NCBI GenBank assembly: GCA_039707655.1
Contig: CM077668.1
Coordinates: forward strand, 398,129,630-398,193,629
Origin: Elymus sibiricus
Lineage: Eukaryota > Streptophyta > Magnoliopsida > Poales > Poaceae
Reading direction: 5' to 3'
Length of the DNA stretch: 64,000 nt
Position 1 is the first letter of the stretch. Each line of letters opens with the position of its first letter. Shown here in pieces: positions 1-11,830 of this stretch. The translations under genes and the position numbers were made by a program. Under the pieces are notes generated by a model. It was not told the DNA's origin and did not search any database. It saw only the letters and a program-made list of their open reading frames with translations.

Positions 1-410
1 TTTTTAAATTCCAAAACATGTTTCAGAAATGCGAAAAAAATGAAACTTAAAAGTGTTCTGAATTTGCCCGAGCATTTTGAATTTGTGAAAAAAATTCTTT
101 TGAAAACGGGAACAGTTTTGAAATTCCGAACAAACTCCAATAGGCGCCCGACAGGAGCGATGCCGTCGCTTAGTTGGGCAAGGCCTAAGCGTTTTTATCT
201 TTTCTATTTTTTTGTTTTTCTTCTCTTTTTTCATTAATTTTATTTTTCTTCTTTTTAGACTTTATTATTATTTTTGAAACCTGTTCAAAAATTTGAATTA
301 CGAAAATAACAGTTTTAAGTAATTGTTTTAAATTATGATTTTAATTTCTTTTTTCCTTTAAATATTTATTAAATGCCTTTAAAAATATTTACTATTTACT
401 ATTTGAAAGA
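1..410. other. AT-rich intergenic sequence, nothing recognised
   Basis: AT-rich DNA with scattered motifs like GAAAATTTG and AACAGTTTTG. A short GC-richer block near 140-195 (ataggcgcccgacaggagcg) resembles the GC blocks that end other AT-rich arrays in this window, so it is probably the tail of such an array. The two short open frames here have no gene-like features. Confidence 0.5.
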
Positions 411-680
411 TCGTGGATGTCGCCTAGAGGGGGGGGGGGGTGAATAGGCGCTCTAAAATAATTACGGTTTAGGTTTGAAAAAATGCGGAATAAAACTAGC
501 GTTTAATTTGTCAAGCACAAAACCTAAATCAACTAGGCTCACCTATGTGCACCAACAACTTATGCTAAGCAAGATAAACAACTAAGAGATAGCAAGATAT
601 ATAACAAGAAACAATATGGCTATCACAAAGTAAAGTGCATAAGTAAAGGGCTCGGGTAAGAGATAACCGAGGCACGCGGA
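411..680. repeat. Dispersed Triticeae-type repeat, left part (split by solo LTR)
   Basis: Starts about GATCGTGGATGTCGCCTAGA, followed by a G run at 429-438. I recognise this as a high-copy grass repeat. It continues after the solo LTR at about 2807 (acaacgatgtatcccgaag), so the LTR has split it. Class not established. Confidence 0.6.
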
Positions 681-2801
681 TGTAGGGTAACGCAGCAGAA
701 AACAAAAAAATTCCGACCTACGTACCAGCCCAGGATCACTATGGAGACTGCATACAAGGTTTGATCTTTTTCGTTACCGACTCGTAGCGCAGCGGAAGTA
801 GAGTCGATGACGATCGGCGGTGCAGATCCCCGCAGCTAGGATTTACAACCTCCCAACCGCGAGGATGTATACCCTCATCTGCCCATTGGACAGCCCTCCG
901 GGAGGCGGTCTGACAGTCCCCCGGACGGTGTCGCGGACAGCCCTTCGGGACGACCCTCGAAACTCGGACAGTCACTTGGACAGCCCTTCGGGAAGCACTC
1001 TCAAACTAAGACCGAAACTACGATCTCTCTACAGAGTTGCACACATACGGTGTCATCTATCCGGCAGGGCTTCGCCGTCCAGAACTAGTTCCCACCGGAA
1101 CCTAGACAGCCTTTCGGCTCTACGAAACTATTTCGCTGGGAGGGAGAGAAAAGCCAGACAAGTCAATGGCATGTGTATGAGAGCAAGCATGAGCTGATTT
1201 TGGAGAGCAATCTCCACCTCAATTTATAGGAGGAGCAAGGGGTAGAAGAAAGACCAAAAGGACCTTCCTAGGATCTTTCCACCACATGCCACATAAGGGT
1301 GTGTAGAAGATATCCACCATGAGGTGGAAGGACACCTCAAGGAGGGCCCCCCCAAGCCATGGCCGAAATTTGCAGCCCCCTTGGGGAGCTCCACCTCCCT
1401 TTCACACACCAAAAGTGGTTTTCTTCTAGAAGAAAAACCCCATTTGCAAATCAGCCCAAAAAGTGCTTTTCACTATTCACGAACACATTTTTCAGCGTCC
1501 GGTCGAACTGAAAATATTTATGTGGGCTTAGAACATTTCCAGTACCCACTAAAATAATTTTCAATGCGATCCAGAACAATTCCGGTTTAGTGATTTTCAT
1601 CTGCGAAAAGCATGTGAAGCGGTTTCGGCAGCTCCGGAACATTTCCGGTTTTCATCCCGGAAAATTCCAGAAAGTTTCCAGAATGATTCTGGCACCCTCC
1701 AAGAATTATCAGGCATGTGCCAAAGCCAATTTGACTTTATGGTATCCCCTGAAACAACTGTTCAGTTTTACCGAAATTGTTCCGGTGTTCTCTCTGCGGA
1801 ACTTTTCCGCTGTCCGAAACTCTTCCGGTGTCCGAAAACTTTTTCGGTGATTTTGTCTCAGACTCCCCGTCTAGTATTCAGCAGATAGATGACCCTTAAG
1901 CATGTGACCCTATAGGTTTGGTGAAGTATAGACATGACCCGGAACCCCTTCCGATCAATGATCAACATCGGAGCCGTGGACACCCATATTGACCCCTATA
2001 CCCACACGAATGAATATTCGAGTGAACCTCCAGTTGCCGTGTGCTATTCCTGTTGCTTCGCGATATGTTACAAATACCCGAGGTGAGACATGTTGGCATC
2101 CCCGCGGATCAACAACTTGTCCACTATGCCAGTTTCCTCGTTACCGGTATTGTTCTCTTTTCTCGTTCCCGTGTTCCGGCATCCCCGTGATCAAATCACA
2201 AAATGTCTGGCCAGACGATGATGGATACCGTAACACCGAGAGGGCCCAGAGATATCTCTCCATCGTCGGAGGAGCAAATCCCAATCTTGAGCTATCAAGT
2301 TACTTGACATACTTTTCCATGAACCCGTAAGCCGCCGTAATAGCCACCCATTTACGGATGACGTTTAACAAACCCCAAAGTTCATGAAGCAAGCATGAAG
2401 TAACTCGATACTCTCATGGTCTAAGGAATTATGCAAACGTTAACCATCTCTGTGTTATTAACCATTAACTTATGATGAATGAATCTCATAGCATAACATC
2501 AATTCGGGTCGATTCAACACAAGTGTTCTACCAACATTGCGCCCTCAAAATTGCCGGCATAGCCATGCCCATGATCAGGAAAACGGGATCATCATGCAAT
2601 ACTTGAGCCAGTCTTAGAGGCCAGACTAGGAATACATTTTACCGTTTTATTATCCCACACATGCATATGAGTCTTCCTCCGAGCCTCGTGGTTATTGTAG
2701 ACTCGAGAACCATAGCAGTTATAGCATGGAACATAAACCTAATTATGAACAGGGAGATAATCAATAATATTTATTATTGCCTCTAGGGCATATCTCCAAC
2801 A
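681..2801 (-). mobile_element. Solo LTR of a Copia-type retrotransposon
   Basis: This 2121-bp LTR begins TGTAGGGTAACGCAGCAG and ends GGCATATCTCCAACA. On the minus strand it therefore begins TGTTGGAGATATGCC. It matches the LTRs at 26333-28475, 34147-36289, 39225-41322 and 56249-58361 along its length. It is flanked by GCGGA (676-680) and GCAGA (2802-2806), a 5-bp target duplication with one mismatch. No internal region adjoins it, so it is most likely a solo LTR left by recombination between the two LTRs of a full element. It splits a dispersed repeat. Confidence 0.88.
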
Positions 2802-2806
2802 GCAGA

Positions 2807-3946
2807 GACAACGATGTATCCCGAAGTTCACACCCTTGCGGATGCTAATCTCCGTTTGGAGCGGTGTGGAGGCACAATGCTCCCCAAGAAGCCACTAGGG
2901 CCACCGTAATCTCCTCACGCCCTTGCACAATGCAAGATGCCGTGATTCCACTAAGGGACCCTTGAGGGCGGTCACCGAACCCGTACAAATGGCAACCGTT
3001 GGGGGTGGTCACCGAACCCGTACACTTTGGCAACCCTTGGGGGCGGTCACCGGTACCCGTCAAATTGCTCGGGGCAATCTCCACAACCTAATTAGAGACC
3101 CCGACGCTTGCCCGGAGCTTTACACCACAATGATTGAGCTCCGACAACACCAACCGTCTAGGGCACCAAAGCACCCAAGAGGAACAAGCTCTAGGGTGCT
3201 CAAACACCTAAGAGTAACAAGCTAAGAATCCATGGAGGGATTGAGAGATAGCATGCTCGAAGAAGGTCAACAATGGGGGAAGAACACGAGCTATGGTGAT
3301 AAGAACCATTGGGGAAGAAGACCCCCTTTTATAGGCCTCCCCAAATCCAACCGTTATGTGCACTGGACGCACACAAGCGGTACTACCGCTCCAGGGAGCG
3401 GTACTACCGCTCGGGCGGAAGTACCCGAAGTATAATGCACAGAAGAAGCATCCCGAGGCGGCAGTGCCGCCGGAGCGGTACTACCGCTCGCCCCAGCGGT
3501 ACTACCACTGAGGTTGCAGTATACAGGGGAGAAGCGGTACTACCGCCCCTTACATCCGCCCTACAACCGCGGAGAGGAAAACGAGACCAGAGGCGATAAA
3601 ACAGGCGGAAGTAGCAGCGGTAGTGGCAGGCCGGTAGTACCGCTTAGAGCGGTACTACCGCTCGCCACTACCGCCCTACTACCGCTGAAGCGATAAAGAG
3701 TCCAGAAGCTGAAAACAAGCGGTAGTGCCCGCGGCACTGGAACCGCGGAAGTACCGCGCAAGCGGTACTACCGCTGGCCAGGGCGGTACTACTGCTAGAG
3801 AGCTTCAAAATAGCTCAAACAAACAGATGGAAGCAGGAAAACCAGAACTGCCATAACTTCAGCAAATGAGCTCCGAATTGAGCAAACTCAAACTTGTTGG
3901 ATAGATGACGACAAGTACAATCCAACAACGAAACATGTGAAAAGTT
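2807..3946. repeat. Dispersed Triticeae-type repeat, right part
   Basis: Continuation of the repeat interrupted at 680. It includes the phrase GGGGGCGGTCACCGAACCCG repeated in tandem around 2960-3060, then the palindrome-rich block at 3376-3795. The same sequence recurs in the second duplication copy from 5667. Confidence 0.6.
3376..3795. repeat. Cluster of short palindromes AGCGGTACTACCGCT
   Basis: About ten perfect or near-perfect copies of the 15-nt palindrome AGCGGTACTACCGCT and variants (GGCGGCAGTGCCGCC, AGCGGTAGTACCGC) lie in about 420 bp. Each can form a small hairpin, and neighbouring copies can pair with each other. Spacing is irregular, so this is not a simple tandem array. Part of the dispersed repeat. 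Confidence 0.8.
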
Positions 3947-5364
3947 TTTAAACGACGTGAATCTGTTTTTTTAATGCTATCTATATTTTCTAAAAGTTGC
4001 GCGAACATTTTTAAATGTGCGGTGAACACATGTAAAAATTTAACTAAATTGACTTTTGGAATATATGTCTTTAGAATACTTCAAAATATAAATTGAAGGA
4101 AAAACTTTGTATAGTAAGAATTTGAGAAAACTCATCATTAGAATATGCAAACCTAGTTCTGTAATGTAAAAGATCCGCAACAACTATATAACATGGACAT
4201 GAAAAATTTATATATGAGACTTTCTATACGAGCGCTACTCTGAAGTACTTTGAAGCACTTTATGATTTCTTTTAAAACCAGGTGGTACTTTAAAGCATAA
4301 GTGTATACTAAAAGGAATAGTACTGTTGCTCCTTCGCTCTTCCTCTTTTTTTTCTTTTTTTTCTGTGACACCCTCATGATGCATCTTTTTTTTCCCTCTC
4401 AAGGTAGGACCAACACTATAATGATGAAAAATACACTTTTGAATTTACTCATAACTGAACTCAATGATAATACATATGATGTATAAGTCTAATAAATGTC
4501 TATCACAGTGTACCTAGATGTGCAATGATCTAGTGTAGCATATATGAGAATAACAGTGGTGGAGCCACATTAATATCATGCCAACTCTATATTATCATGC
4601 AAAGCAAATGAAATGACAGTGAAGGACCACATCTAGTCATGTAATTTAATCTAATGATGGATGTGGCATCGTAACATATCTCGTATTGGCTATGAAAATG
4701 CCAATATAGGTCTTTATGGTGCATATTTTGAGGAACATAGCTGGTTTAGGTGTAGGAGAACAAGAGGAAGTCCTCCCACGGAGTTTGGATGTACCGGCGA
4801 AGTTTGTGCCATGTCTCAAGGTGAGAGTGAGCAATGCTAGATACGGAAGAGGCTAGCAATATGGATGAAGTGGAAGTGCACGAAGTTTTTGAACTCACAT
4901 TAGCCATAAAGAACTCAAATACTTATTACAAGTGGCATGCGGCATTATCATAGGACTACTCGATCAAGTACTCTGAGGTGATAGTTTGGCGGTGTCAAAG
5001 CCCGTTATGTGTCCCGACCTAAACCAAAGTCGCCGCTCACGTACAACTACCACTTCGACGTTGAGCGACTTGAGTAACACTAGTAAGTACACAACTTAGG
5101 TTTATTAATGAAAGAAAGAGTACGGTATCACATTTTTAAATAACATCTTTGTACTAATGAACACCAACCTATTTACATACATGTTCATCTGTCCACATGA
5201 TCTCAAAACAATTGCAATAATTCAGTTCTCAAGTTTAGAACTCATAGAAATTGTTCATGCAAGTTTTTATTTATACCACCAATGAATAGTTATCTATTTT
5301 AGTACCAACATATTAATGTTATGACAACAACCAATTTATATCAAACTCTCTAAAATGATATAAG
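3947..5364. other. AT-rich sequence without genes
   Basis: AT-rich DNA with phrases like TTTTCTAAAAGTTGCGCGAAC that recur around 7140 and, diverged, at 13330. Between about 4640 and 5360 the sequence is less repetitive (aggtctttatggtgcatatt) but I see no sustained gene-like coding frame. Everything here recurs in duplication copy 2. Confidence 0.5.
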
Positions 5365-5666
5365 TGAAGCATAGAGAGTTTAAAGTGCTTCTGAATGTAA
5401 CGTATGCCGTACGTTCGCGAACGGCAGCTTACTTGGGCCGGCCCATTTGCGGTGGCATGCGATGAAAAATAACGAAAAACGATCGCACTAGTTGGGAATC
5501 GAACACGCGACTACCTACAAAATAAAGAGCACGCATAACCACCGGGACTCCCTGCCTTTAGTGAAAGATGTAAAGCTTAACGCTTTAAGTAACAGACGGG
5601 CTACGAATTGAGGGCGGTCAATGCAAGATCTTGAAAGATGTAAAGCTTAGCGCTTCCACAGACAGA
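5365..5666. other. Spacer between duplicated segments
   Basis: 302 bp found only between the two duplication copies. It holds a GGGCCGGCCC motif (5434-5443), a minus-strand stretch resembling a tRNA T-arm (GTTCGATTCCC, about 5490-5503), and the phrase gaaagatgtaaagctta twice (about 5562 and 5634). No gene. Confidence 0.5.
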
Positions 5667-8525
5667 CAATGCAAGATGCCGTGATTCCACTAAGGGACCC
5701 TTGAGGGCGGTCACCGAACCCGTACAAATGGCAACCGTTGGGGGCGGTCACCGAACCCGTACACTTTGGCAACCGTTGGGGGCGGTCACCGAACCCGTAC
5801 ACTTTGGCAACCCTTGGGGGCGGTCACCAGTACCCGTCAAATTGCTCGGGGCAATCTCCACAACCTAATTGGAGACCCTTGAGGGCGGTCACCGAACCCG
5901 TACACTTTGGCAACCCTTGGGGGCGGTCACTGAACCCGTACACTTTGGCAACCCTTGGGGGCGGTCACCGGTACCCGTCAAATTGCTCGGGGCAATCTCC
6001 ACAACCTAATTGGAGACCCCAACGCTTGCCCGGAGCTTTACACCACAATGATTGAGCTCCGACAACACCAACCGTCTAGGACACCAAAGCACCCAAGAGG
6101 AACAAACTCTAGGGTGCTCAAACATCTAAGAGTAACAAGCTACTCAACTTTCACTTCCACGTATCACCGTGGAGAACTCAAACCGATGCACCAAATGCAA
6201 TGGCAAGGGCACACGGAGTGCCCAAGTCCTTCTCTCCCAAATCCCACCACAACAACTAATGCTATGGAGGAAAATGAGAGGAAGAACGAAGAAGAGAACA
6301 CGAAGAACTCCAAGATCTAGATCCAAGGGGTTCCCCTCACATAGAGGAGAAAGTGATTGGTGGAGATGTGGATCTAGATCTCCTCTCTCTTTTCCCTCAA
6401 AAACTAGCAAGAATCCATGGAGGGATTGAGAGATAGCAAGCTCGAAGAAGGTCAACAATGGGGGAAGAACACGAGCTATGGTGATAAGAACCATTGGGGA
6501 AGAAGACCCCCGTTTATAGGCCTCCCTAAATCCAACCGTTATGTGCACTGGACGCACACAAGCGGTACTACCGCTCGGGCGGAAGTAGCCGAAGTATAGT
6601 GCACAGAAGAAGCATCCCGAGGCGGCAGTGCCGCCGGAGCGGTACTACCGCTCGCCCCAGCGATACTACCGCTAAGGTTGCAGTATACAGGGGAGAAGCG
6701 GTACTACCGCCCCTTACATCCGCCCTACAACTGCGGAGAGGAAAACGAGACCAGAAGCGATAAAACAGGCGGAAGTAGCAGCGGTAGTGGCAGGCCGGTA
6801 GTACCGCTTAGAGCGGTACTACCGCTCGCCACTACCGCCCTACTACCGCTGAAGCGATAAAGAGTCCAGAAGCTGAAAACAAGCAGTAGTGCCCGCGACA
6901 CTGGAACCGCGGAAGTACCACGCAAGCGGTACTACTGCTGGCCAGGGCGGTACTACCGCTAGAGAGCTTCAAAATAGCCCAAGCAAACAGATGGAAGCAG
7001 GAAACCAGAACTGCCATAACTTCAGCAAATGAGCTCCGAATTGAGCAAACTCAAGCTTGTTGGATAGATGACGACAAGTACTATCCAACAGCGAAACATG
7101 TGAAAAGTTTTTAAACGACGTGAATCTGTTTTTTGAATGCTATCTATATTTTCTAAAAGTTGCGCGAACATTTTTAAATGTGCGGTGAACACATGTAAAA
7201 ATTTAACTAAATTGACTTTTGGAATATATGTATTTAGAATACTTCAAAATATAAATTGAAGGAAAAACTTTGTGTAGTAAGAATTTGAGAAAACTCATCA
7301 TTAGAATATGCAAACCTAGTTCTGTAATGTAAAAGATACGCAACAACTATATAACATGGACATGAAAAATTTATATATGAGACTTTCTATACGAGTGCTA
7401 CTCTGAAGTACTTTGAAGCACTTTATGATTTCTTTTAAAACCAGGTGGTACTTTAAAGCGTAAGTGTATACTAAAAGGAATAGTACTGTTGCTCCTTCGC
7501 TCTTCCTCTTTTTTTCTTTGTTTTCTGTGACACCCTCATGATGCATCTTTTTTTTCCTCTCAAGGTAGGACCAACACTATAATGATGAAAAATACACTTT
7601 TGAATTTACTCATAACTGAACTCAATGATAATACATATGATGTAGAAGTCTAATAAATGTCTATCACAGTGTACCTAGATGTGCAATGATCTAGTGTAGC
7701 ATATATGAGAATAACAGTGGTGGAGCCACATTAATATCATGCCAACTCTATATTATCATGCAAAGCAAATGAAATGACAGTGAAGGACCACATCTAGTCA
7801 TGTAATTTAATGTAATGATGGATGTGGCATGGTAACATATCTCGTATTGGCTATGAAAATGCCAATATAGGTCTTTATGGTGCATATTTTGAGGAACATA
7901 GCTGGTTTAGGTGTAGGAGAACAAGAGGAAGTCCTCCCACGGAGTTTGGATGTACCGGCGAAGTTTGTGCCATGTCTCGAGGTGAGAGTGAGCAATGCTA
8001 GATACGGACGAGGCTAGAAATATGGATGAAGTGGAAGTGCACTAAGTTTTTGAACTCACATTAGCCATAAAGAACTCAAATACTTATTACAAGTGGCATG
8101 CGGCATTATCATAGGACTACTCGATCAAGTACTCTGAGGTGATAGTTTGGCGGTGTCGAAGCCCGTTATGTGTCCCGACCTAAACCAAAGTCGCCGCTCA
8201 CGTACAACTACCACTTCGACGTTGAGCGACTTGAGTAACACTAGTAAGTACCCAATTTAGGTTTATTAATGAAATAAAGAGTACGGTATCACATTTTTAA
8301 ATAACATCTTTGTACTAATGAACACCAACCTATTTACATACATGTTCATCTATCCACATGATCTCAAAACAATTGCAATAATTCAGTTCTCAAGTTTATA
8401 ACTCATAGAAATTGTTCATGCAAGTTTTTATTTATACCACCAATGAATAGTTATCTATTTTAGTACCAACATATTAATGTTATGACAACAACCAATTTAT
8501 ATCAAACTCTCTAAAATGATATAAG
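5667..8525 (+). repeat. Direct duplication, copy 2 (longer)
   Basis: A 2859-bp segment nearly identical to 2926-5364. It carries an additional internal stretch (about 6143-6410) and extra copies of the GGCGGTCACCGAACCC phrase (5725-5960). The palindrome cluster and AT-rich tail are in the same order. The few scattered substitutions suggest a recent local duplication or gene conversion. Confidence 0.85.
6556..6968. repeat. Cluster of short palindromes, copy 2
   Basis: Counterpart of 3376-3795. It contains AGCGGTACTACCGCT and imperfect variants such as AGCGATACTACCGCT and AGCGGTACTACTGCT. Several palindromes that are perfect in one copy are imperfect in the other. Confidence 0.8.
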
Positions 8526-9640
8526 AAGTGAAACCTCTATCAGTGATGATCCGGCATAAACCCCAACATCGAGAACATACAAGATGAAGCAAACGAAATC
8601 CGTTCTCGATGAACTTGAGCTTGTCATGAAGGTGACCAAAAGCTCAAAGACACCCAAAGCAAAAAGGCCAAACAAGAACCAAGAAAGATGATGCAAGAAT
8701 GCAATGGTTTGAGCTCTCTACGAAAGATACGATCAAGCTACTCAACCGAGAGCCCCCCTTGATAGTAAGGCTATCGATCCTATAACCCGGTCTCCCAACT
8801 ACCACCATGAGACCGGTAAAATAGAAAACCTATCAAGGGCAAACCTTTGCCTTGCGCATAGTCCACTTGAGCTAGATGATGACGATCTTGACCTCCTCAA
8901 GTTGGACCACCTTTCTTGATTGCGTCGGCTGGATGAAGACTAGTAGATTGCTCCCCCATACTCCACTTTGGGAGAGCCACTCTTCGGCACATCTTCACAA
9001 GTCTATTTTCACCACAATGGACGGCAAGCATCAAGCATGATCTCTTCGTGATGCTCCACGAACTTGCACACCGCAAACTTGATGATGATCACCACTTGAT
9101 GTCATCCTCCATGGGTTGAATGAGATCTACCTCTTGACACAAGCCCATGGAAACATACCTAACCCCACAAACAACTCTCACATAGAACATGGGTTAGTAC
9201 ACAAAGCGTAATGGACAATGCTTACCATACCATGAGATCACTTGATCCCACCCGGTACATCTTCTACGCTTTGTGTGTTGATCAACTTGAATCACTCGTT
9301 GTACTTATTCTTGATCAACCTTGTATCTTTACAACTCTCTTCATTAAGATGATGTCTTGAAGGTAAACATGAATGTCCACACAATCTTCTTCTTCAAGAC
9401 ATACTTGCAATAGGCTCATCTCTTACATGACCAATCTTTGGATAACTCCATGAATAACCCCTTGGTCAACACATATTCTTCTTCAAATCACCTTGAGACC
9501 AACAAATGGTTCTACAAGCAAAGCCTATGGACAAACCCTTCAAATATAACTCAAGGCAACCATTAGTCCATAGGAATTGTCATCAATTACCAAAACCAAA
9601 CATGGGGGCAACACATGTTCTTTCAATATTTTATCCTTTT
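8526..9640. repeat. Dispersed repeat, probably retrotransposon remnant
   Basis: About 1.1 kb of moderate GC content. Its right part, read on the minus strand, is tgttgcccccatgtttggtt and continues as text familiar from many Triticeae repeats. No terminal motifs, target duplication or coding domain were found, so class and boundaries are uncertain. Confidence 0.4.
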
Positions 9641-9704
9641 TATTTATTAGTTATGTTAAAAACTTAAAATCATAGTTTTTAGTACGTATATAAATTATGA
9701 TTTT

Positions 9705-10800
9705 AAATATATATTTCCTTCAAACTTGGCATGGATGCCTACACGGACACCCTGCGATGAACATGGTGTTTTTGTGGACATTCTTGAAATAGCCCCAACT
9801 TTTGCCAGCAGGTGACATGCCCGTGTTAGGCATCCGTGCCCCCAATATATTTTGTCATGGCCTTGTATGACAAATTCAAGGCACCAAGCCAAGTTGCTTG
9901 GGTTTTCGACAAGTTTTGTATTTTCTAGAGTTTTCTCGGTAAAAAAAGGTCGATAAATGGCTACACGTGTCGCAACTTGCATACGGTTGTCGAAAGTCGT
10001 TCAAACTTGGCATGGATGCCTACCATGGGCATGTCCTCCTAGTGGCAAAAGTTGGGGTAATTTTAAGGATGTTCACAAAAACACCATGTTCAACGGAGAG
10101 TTCTCAGGTTGGCCACATGGGTCCGTTTGAGAGCACGTTGTTTTTTGACATACTTGAAATGGCCCTAATTTTTTTCATGACCTTGTTTGACAAACTCAAG
10201 GCACCATGACAATTTGTTTTGGTTTTCGACAAGTTTTGCATTTTCTGGAGTTTTTTCGGTCAAAAAATGCAAAAAAATGTCCTAACGTGTCGCAACTTGC
10301 ATAGGGTGTCGGAAATTGTTCAAACTTGACATGGGTGCCTACGATGGGCATGCCCACCTGGTGGCAAAAAGTTGGGGTCATTTCAAGGATGTACAAAAAT
10401 AGACCATGTTGAACGAAGTGTGTTCAGGGACCATGTTGAAACAAACTCTTCTCGCCTATTTTTGGACATCCTTGAAATGACCCCCACTTTTGCAAGAAGG
10501 TAGGCATGTTGAACGAAGTGTGTTTGGGCAAGCCTAACATGGACATATGAGTCATCCATGTGTCAACGGAGGGTGTTCGGATAGGCCAGAAAAGTCCGTT
10601 TGAAAGCTCGTTGTATTTCGACATCCGTCAAATGACCTGAAATGTTTTTCATCAGTTTCTATGACCAATTCAAGGCATCATGCCAAGTTGTTTGAATTTT
10701 TGAAAAGTTTTGCATTTTCTGGAGTTTACTCGGTGAAAATGGGACGATAAATGGTCGGACGTGTCGCAACATGTAAACGGTGTCGAAAGTCATTCAAACA
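9705..10800. repeat. Short tandem repeat, unit about 320 bp
   Basis: The phrase caaacttggcatggatgcct recurs at about 9721, 10000 and (diverged) 10320. The phrase acgtgtcgcaact recurs near 9965, 10283 and 10758. The first two full units have a period near 280-320 bp, and the third is enlarged and rearranged (10400-10600). Shared phrases such as gttttcgacaagttttgcattttctgg make a satellite-like or element-internal tandem repeat likely. No coding frame. Confidence 0.65.
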
Positions 10801-11830
10801 GGCTGTTACAAGAAGTTGGGGTCATTTATCCATAGTCCCAAAAAAACACCAGTTTAGATGAGTATGCAAGACTATGTCAAAACGGGTGCATTCACGAGCA
10901 TGTAGTTTTTCCTAATTTGAATGCTTCTGTTTGTAATTTCCGGCATTATCAATCAACATGAACACTTTCTTCTGTCCTAACCATTTCTTGAAATTTGTCA
11001 ACAATTTTTGAATTTCAAAGTGTGTATGAAAATTTTACAAACTTGAACACTTTTTCCAAAATTGTTAACAAATTACCAACAAATGTTGAAAATTTTGAAC
11101 AAAAACTACAAACCACATACCTTTTTAAAATTTATCAACTTTTTTCAAACGCATACATTTCTTTATGAAATTAAAAAACTGGAACGTTTTATGAAATTCC
11201 AGAATATATTTTAGAATTGTAAACAATATTTGAAAACAAGAACATTTTCTGTTATGCCAAACAATTTTTTCAATTTGTGAACAAGTTTCACGAAGAATAG
11301 TAAGTTCAAAAGTAGATAAATGAATTAACAAAAAAAGATAAGAAAAACGAAAAAAATTGAAAAGAAAAAAATGCTTTGGCCCTAGAAAATAAGAATTTTT
11401 TCAGAAAATGTTAGTAAATCTGAAAAAATATTCGTAAACTTGAAAAAATGTTTGTGTTTTCGAATAATGCTCGCAAATTTGAAAAAGTGTTTGCATTTTC
11501 AAAAAAAATCATAAATTTTGGAAAATGTTCACATTTTCAAGAAAATGTTCACAAATTTGCTAAATTATTCGTCTATGTGAAAAAATATCTGCACTTTCAG
11601 AAAGATTTTTATAATTACAAAAACAATGTTCTTAAATTTTAAAGAATGTTCACAAAATCAAAGTATTTTTCATAAAAAAGTTTCGCAAAGTTGAAAAAAT
11701 GTCCACATTTCCATATGAAGTTCAAATTTTGAAAAACATTCCGTATTTTTAAAAACATTCGTGTTTTAATTTTTTTTTTGAAAAAATACACTATTTTTTT
11801 GAGCTATAAAAAACGCATTAGCAACAATAC
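10801..11830. repeat. AT-rich degenerate array (GTTCAC/AAATTTG/AAAAATG motif)
   Basis: Dozens of degenerate units built on motifs such as aaaaatgttcacaaatttg in a mostly AT background. The same style of array recurs at about 12800-13470, 14020-14290, 16500-16810, 58500-59130 and 61660-61990. Open frames here are low-complexity and rejected. Confidence 0.6.

Larger units (their letters stand above)
2926..5364 (+). repeat. Direct duplication, copy 1
   Basis: This 2439-bp segment is almost identical to 5667-8525. Both start acaatgcaagatgccgtg and end aaaatgatataag. Copy 1 lacks about 270 bp present in copy 2 (roughly 6143-6410): in copy 1 caagcta joins directly to agaatccatgg. It also has fewer copies of the GGCGGTCACCGAACCC phrase. 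The segment mixes part of a dispersed repeat with AT-rich DNA, and no coding function is evident. Confidence 0.85.

Noticed and set aside
1989..2330. 113-codon frame conserved in three LTRs (also 27663-28004 and 35477-35818)
   Set aside because: Conservation follows the LTR nucleotide sequence and the frame is broken in element B LTRs. No protein-level constraint is evident.
5480..5560. Functional tRNA gene on minus
   Set aside because: The T-loop-like motif is present but the acceptor and T stems do not pair.
6144..6557. 137-codon minus frame in duplication copy 2
   Set aside because: Lies in a dispersed repeat, is missing from copy 1 through deletion, and has no recognisable domain.
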